Origin: an uncultured Treponema sp.
Lineage (GTDB): Bacteria; Spirochaetota; Spirochaetia; Treponematales; Treponemataceae
Direction of reading: 5' to 3'
NCBI GenBank assembly: GCA_946538795.1
Contig: CAMNGY010000034.1
Span: 1 to 8,846 of the forward strand
Length of the DNA: 8,846 nt
In this document: in pieces, positions 5,953-8,846 of the stretch
Position numbering within the stretch: position 1 is the stretch's first letter
Layout of the letters: the number at the start of each line of letters is the position of its first letter
Made by a program: the position numbers and the translations under genes
The notes under the pieces: generated by a model
Seen by the model: only the letters and a program-made list of their open reading frames with translations
The model's database searches: none
What the model was told of the DNA's origin: nothing

Positions 5953-8139
5953 ATGAAAGCAGAGCCGTATTCAATCGACAAGGTTTTGAGGACTAACACG
6001 TCTTTCTTTATCCCGCCGTTCCAGAGGGCCTATGCCTGGGGCCGGAACGAGATAGAAAGGTATTTCAGCGATGTCGTCAGAATCGTAAGATCAGAGCTTG
6101 ATCCTGCTCAGAATGACAAGCTGGAGCATTTTTTCGGGACAGTCGTGATAAAAGAAGAGAATGACGGGTTCGATTCCAAATACATAATTGTGGACGGTCA
6201 GCAGAGGCTCACGACAAGCCTCCTCTTCCTGATTGCCCTGCGTGACAGCACGGACTCGCAGGAAGAGAAGAAAGCCATAAACAACAATTACTTGACCAAC
6301 AGCTCTTCCGCTTTTCCGGACAAGATAAAACTTAAGCAAGTTACGAAAGACTGGGATGCCTACAGGGCACTGATAAAAGGCCTGGAGGCACCTGCGGGAA
6401 TCATAACGAACGCTTACGACACGTTCAGGACTCTTATCGAGGACAAAAGGGCCTCAAACCCGGAGATTACCCCAAGGGACTACATGAAGGCCATCACAAG
6501 GATGAATGTCGCCGTCATCTTCTTGGATGAGCGGAAATTCAAGGGGGAGGATCCTCAGATTATATTTGAGACACTGAACTCCTTGGGAAAGCCTCTGACC
6601 CTTTCTGACCTGATACGGAATTATGTCCTGCTGAACATGAACAGCAAGGACCAGACCATAGCCTATGAACAGACCTGGTATCCGATGATAGAAAAGCAGC
6701 TGAAAGACAGCACTTCCGATTTCTTCAGGGACTTCCTCCAGTACAAGACATCATCTTCCGTAAAGGCCGTCAGCGACAACAACACCAAGGAGATTTACAC
6801 GGCGTTCAAGGATTTTGTAGAGGACAAGCAGGTTTATTCCGGCCACGAGGTGTTCATTGACGACATTGTCCAGTATGTCATCCCATACAAATGGATCATA
6901 CAGGAAGATCTTCATGACAAGATTTCCCCGAACGAATCGAAGGACAAGGAGATAAAGGAGCTCCTTCGCAACATTTTTCATGATATCAAGACGGAGGCAT
7001 TCAAGCCTTTCGTGATGGGGCTTCTGTTCTATTACCGATATCAGGATTCCGGCACGAAGATTCCGTTTACGGATGATGCCCTTATCTCTGCTTTGAGTAC
7101 AATCCGGACCTACCTGACACAGGGCGAGAACAAGAGCATCGTGCTTTTGTGCGAGAAGATCCCCGGCTTGGTCCAGTCAAAGACGGATATGCCCCGTTTG
7201 CTATCGAACCTGTATTACAAGATGCGCTTTCCGAACGATGAGGAAATAAGCAATGAGCTTGAGGAAGCGAACTTCTATGAGGACTTCAAGAAATACGAGA
7301 AATTCATCCTCGGAAAAATTGAGGAGCACAATGCGAAGGTCTCCGTTGATTTCAGGAATCCAAAAATCACGATAGAACATATCATGCCCCAGAGACTGAC
7401 CCCGGCGTGGGAGAAATCATTGGGAGAGGACTTCGAGAAAATACACGAGAAATATCTCCATAACATCGGCAACTTGATTCTGACGGAATTCAACAGCGAG
7501 ATTGGAAACGAATCCTTTGATTTCAAGAAGAAAAAACTTTCCACATCTTCCCTTTTCTACAGGCTTGACGTGATTGAATGCGAGGGCTGGAAAGAGAACG
7601 AAATCATAAATCATCAGAAAAAGATGATACAATGGTTCCTGGAGACATTTCCTCTGCCAGAGCAGTACAGGCAGACTTCCAACTGGAACACTAAAATCCC
7701 GGACGTGACGGTTTTCTCGCCCCTGGACAATGAAGCCGGTGATATGGCGGGAGGAAACAAGCCGACGAAGCTGAGGATTGGCGACAAGGAAAGCAAGGTC
7801 TCAAAATGGAAGAATGTATACCTGGAGTTCATGACTTTCATGAAAGACAGCGGATTATATGACTTCCAGACAATCATTGAAAACCAGACCGAACTGCTTG
7901 GCAGGGAGGACTCAATCCTCACCTGGGCAAGCCTTGAGAAGATGATTGAGTCAGATGAGACTTTGAGGGGCAAATACAACAGCTTTGACGGATTGCCGTG
8001 GGATAAGGTCATGAACCTGAGCCGGGACACGTTGTTCATCCATGTCAATTTTAATACCCCGTCCATGATGGGCAGAATCGCAAACGTCATGAACAAGTTC
8101 TGCATCCCGGCGGACTATGTGAGCATAACGCTGAAGTGA
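5953..8139 (+). CDS. DUF262-DUF1524 (GmrSD-like) predicted modification-dependent restriction nuclease
   Basis: This 728-aa protein fuses the two halves of GmrSD-type type IV restriction enzymes. The N-terminal DUF262 domain (about 8-230) has IPPFQRAYAWG (20-30), the signature DGQQR (81-85) that marks its nucleotide-binding/hydrolysis site, and F205-E-T-L-N209 followed by G212 and D219. A helical middle leads to DUF1524 (about 470-550), an HNH/His-Me nuclease domain with E475-H476-x2-P479, H503-N-x-G506-N507, N514 and the FDFKKKK tail; all its expected catalytic positions are present. A roughly 130-residue C-terminal part (from about 600) has no name I am sure of. Known relatives (GmrSD, BrxU, SspE) cut phage DNA carrying modified bases or depend on host DNA modification; the target here is unknown. 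GAGGAG at 5941-5946 sits six bases before the ATG. It has its own promoter, a 117-base gap from the operon, and a hairpin after the stop. Confidence 0.92.
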   Translation: MKAEPYSIDKVLRTNTSFFIPPFQRAYAWGRNEIERYFSDVVRIVRSELDPAQNDKLEHFFGTVVIKEENDGFDSKYIIVDGQQRLTTSLLFLIALRDSTDSQEEKKAINNNYLTNSSSAFPDKIKLKQVTKDWDAYRALIKGLEAPAGIITNAYDTFRTLIEDKRASNPEITPRDYMKAITRMNVAVIFLDERKFKGEDPQIIFETLNSLGKPLTLSDLIRNYVLLNMNSKDQTIAYEQTWYPMIEKQLKDSTSDFFRDFLQYKTSSSVKAVSDNNTKEIYTAFKDFVEDKQVYSGHEVFIDDIVQYVIPYKWIIQEDLHDKISPNESKDKEIKELLRNIFHDIKTEAFKPFVMGLLFYYRYQDSGTKIPFTDDALISALSTIRTYLTQGENKSIVLLCEKIPGLVQSKTDMPRLLSNLYYKMRFPNDEEISNELEEANFYEDFKKYEKFILGKIEEHNAKVSVDFRNPKITIEHIMPQRLTPAWEKSLGEDFEKIHEKYLHNIGNLILTEFNSEIGNESFDFKKKKLSTSSLFYRLDVIECEGWKENEIINHQKKMIQWFLETFPLPEQYRQTSNWNTKIPDVTVFSPLDNEAGDMAGGNKPTKLRIGDKESKVSKWKNVYLEFMTFMKDSGLYDFQTIIENQTELLGREDSILTWASLEKMIESDETLRGKYNSFDGLPWDKVMNLSRDTLFIHVNFNTPSMMGRIANVMNKFCIPADYVSITLK

Positions 8140-8147
8140 CGGATTTT

Positions 8148-8176
8148 CCCCTGCTCCTGCAGGCAGGGGGCCTTTT
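8148..8176 (+). terminator. Hairpin terminator after the restriction gene
   Basis: Arms CCCCTGC (8148-8154) and GCAGGGG (8163-8169) pair perfectly over seven bases around an eight-base loop, and GCC then TTTT follows (8173-8176). It starts nine bases after the stop codon, the expected place for an intrinsic terminator. The T-tract is short and interrupted by GCC, so efficiency may be moderate. Confidence 0.6.
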
Positions 8177-8229
8177 GCGCGTCCTTATCCCTTCGGAAAG
8201 CTGTCCCTTATGAAAAAGTCGCAAAAAAG

Positions 8230-8258
8230 GTGACCAAATTTATCCGCGTTCGTATTAG
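8230..8258 (+). promoter_or_regulatory. Weak promoter candidate for the lipoprotein gene
   Basis: GTGACC (8230-8235) and TATTAG (8253-8258) are 17 bases apart, each matching the sigma70 consensus at four of six bases. A promoter is expected in this 160-base gap because a terminator precedes it, but this particular match is weak. Confidence 0.25.
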
Positions 8259-8299
8259 TCTTATGCAGAACAAGAAAAACAATCTCTGGAGGATTAGTT

Positions 8300-8788
8300 A
8301 TGAAACGGAAAATGTGGCTTGCGGTGCTTCTCTTGTCATTGGCATGCATTTTTACCGGGTGTATGTCTACGCGGGAAGTCAAGCAGTATGGTTTGGAGGA
8401 CGAGGATACCATCGCCCTGAACCTCACGAGGGATCCGAACGTCGGCACGGTTTTTGTGACGCATGTCAACGGGGAATCGACGGGAGCCGGGTTCTCAAGC
8501 TCAGGCTTGTTCAGCGGCAAGAAGGAGACCTATGTGAACCCCATCTATATAAAGCTGAACGGGAGGCCGATAGTCTTCACGATCAGCTGCCCCGTCGTCG
8601 TCGACTACGATGACAGGCTGAACGAACCGATTGTCCGCTACCGGAGCACCGAACTGCGCCTGACCAAACTCGCGGACATAAAGGCAGGGGATGTCCTGAC
8701 ATTAAAATGGATGTACCAGACGCAGACATTCGTCTTTATGGATGCGACGGGCAACATAGTCCAGCAGACAATCCCTACCTTCAATTAG
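8300..8788 (+). CDS. Small predicted lipoprotein of unknown function
   Basis: This 162-aa protein starts with a basic MKRK, a hydrophobic core (WLAVLLLSLACIF) and the cleavage site F18-T-G20-C21, so it should be a lipid-anchored exported protein. C16 (LSLAC) is a less likely alternative. Phe at the -3 position is a loose lipobox of the sort spirochaetes accept. The mature part looks beta-rich: a Gly/Ser stretch (GAGFSSSGLFSGKK) is followed by repeated strand-like segments such as YIKLNGRPIVF and LRLTKLADIKAGDVLTL. GGAGGA at 8288-8293 is six bases before the ATG, a strong site that supports this frame over the overlapping frame from 8230. It is richer in GC than the operon (8641-8700 is 37/60 by hand count). 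I see no link to defence; it is probably a host gene flanking the cluster. Confidence 0.8.
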   Translation: MKRKMWLAVLLLSLACIFTGCMSTREVKQYGLEDEDTIALNLTRDPNVGTVFVTHVNGESTGAGFSSSGLFSGKKETYVNPIYIKLNGRPIVFTISCPVVVDYDDRLNEPIVRYRSTELRLTKLADIKAGDVLTLKWMYQTQTFVFMDATGNIVQQTIPTFN

Positions 8789-8809
8789 GGCAGCTTCGTC
8801 TGCATACGG

Positions 8810-8832
8810 GCGGGGGCTTCCTTGCCCCCGCT
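8810..8832 (+). terminator. Perfect GC hairpin after the lipoprotein gene
   Basis: GCGGGGGC (8810-8817) and GCCCCCGC (8824-8831) form an eight-base perfect stem with the loop TTCCTT, 21 bases after the stop codon. The position and strength fit a transcription terminator. The following TATTCCTCGTC lacks a proper T-run, so it could instead be a 3'-end stabilising hairpin or a bidirectional structure whose partner gene is outside the window. Confidence 0.55.
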
Positions 8833-8846
8833 ATTCCTCGTCTCCC

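Noticed and set aside
7614..8105. 163-codon minus-strand frame inside the restriction gene
   Set aside because: It lies wholly within a gene with clear family motifs, has no ribosome site, and reads as a serine/leucine-rich antisense shadow. The other long minus-strand frames are rejected likewise.
8230..8613. 127-codon + strand frame starting GTG, overlapping the lipoprotein gene
   Set aside because: It has no proper ribosome site, and its translation is rich in His/Arg/Gly typical of an off-frame read. The overlapping frame has GGAGGA, a signal peptide and a lipobox.
1..8846. CRISPR array, insertion sequence, tRNA/rRNA or phage attachment site
   Set aside because: No regular spaced repeats, transposase or integrase motifs, cloverleaf or terminal inverted repeats were seen on either strand.

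Overview
The window is a piece of a bacterial defence-type (restriction-like) gene cluster followed by what looks like ordinary host DNA. All genes lie on the + strand and coding is dense. Strong GGAGG-type ribosome binding sites, ATG starts and a lipoprotein with a relaxed lipobox (F-T-G-C) fit a Gram-negative-type or spirochaete-like bacterium of middling GC. A host-associated Treponema-like organism is my best guess, but no gene here fixes the taxonomy.

Region 1 (2-5835) is a tight four-gene operon. (a) The 3' part of a Z1-domain superfamily II helicase, whose Walker A/B half lies upstream of the window. (b) A 625-aa GHKL (MutL/MORC/Hsp90-type) ATPase starting 2 bases after it. (c) A 316-aa protein of unknown family overlapping (b) by 4 bases (ATGA). 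(d) A 410-aa protein resembling the DUF6339 family, starting 1 base after (c). Z1 helicases beside MORC/MutL-like ATPases are an established arrangement in predicted restriction-modification and phage-defence operons, often with a DNA methylase and a nuclease. Neither of those is recognisable inside this window; they may lie upstream.

Region 2 (5836-8139) is a 728-aa DUF262-DUF1524 protein (GmrSD-like predicted modification-dependent restriction enzyme). It is separated from the operon by 117 bases that hold a good sigma70-type promoter (TTAACA, 17 bases, extended-TG TAGAAT). Both the -35 and the -10 sit inside short perfect dyads, so this gene appears to have its own, possibly repressed, promoter. 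Its last 35 residues can be aligned without gaps to the C-terminus of the DUF6339-like protein, a possible physical or evolutionary link between the two units.

Region 3 (8140-8846) holds a hairpin terminator, a weak promoter candidate, a small lipoprotein gene and a second perfect hairpin. It probably marks the end of the defence cluster.

The inferred joint picture is ATP-driven DNA sensing or remodelling (Z1 helicase plus GHKL ATPase) with two accessory proteins, next to an independently controlled nuclease that attacks modified DNA. The two units would give layered protection against phages.
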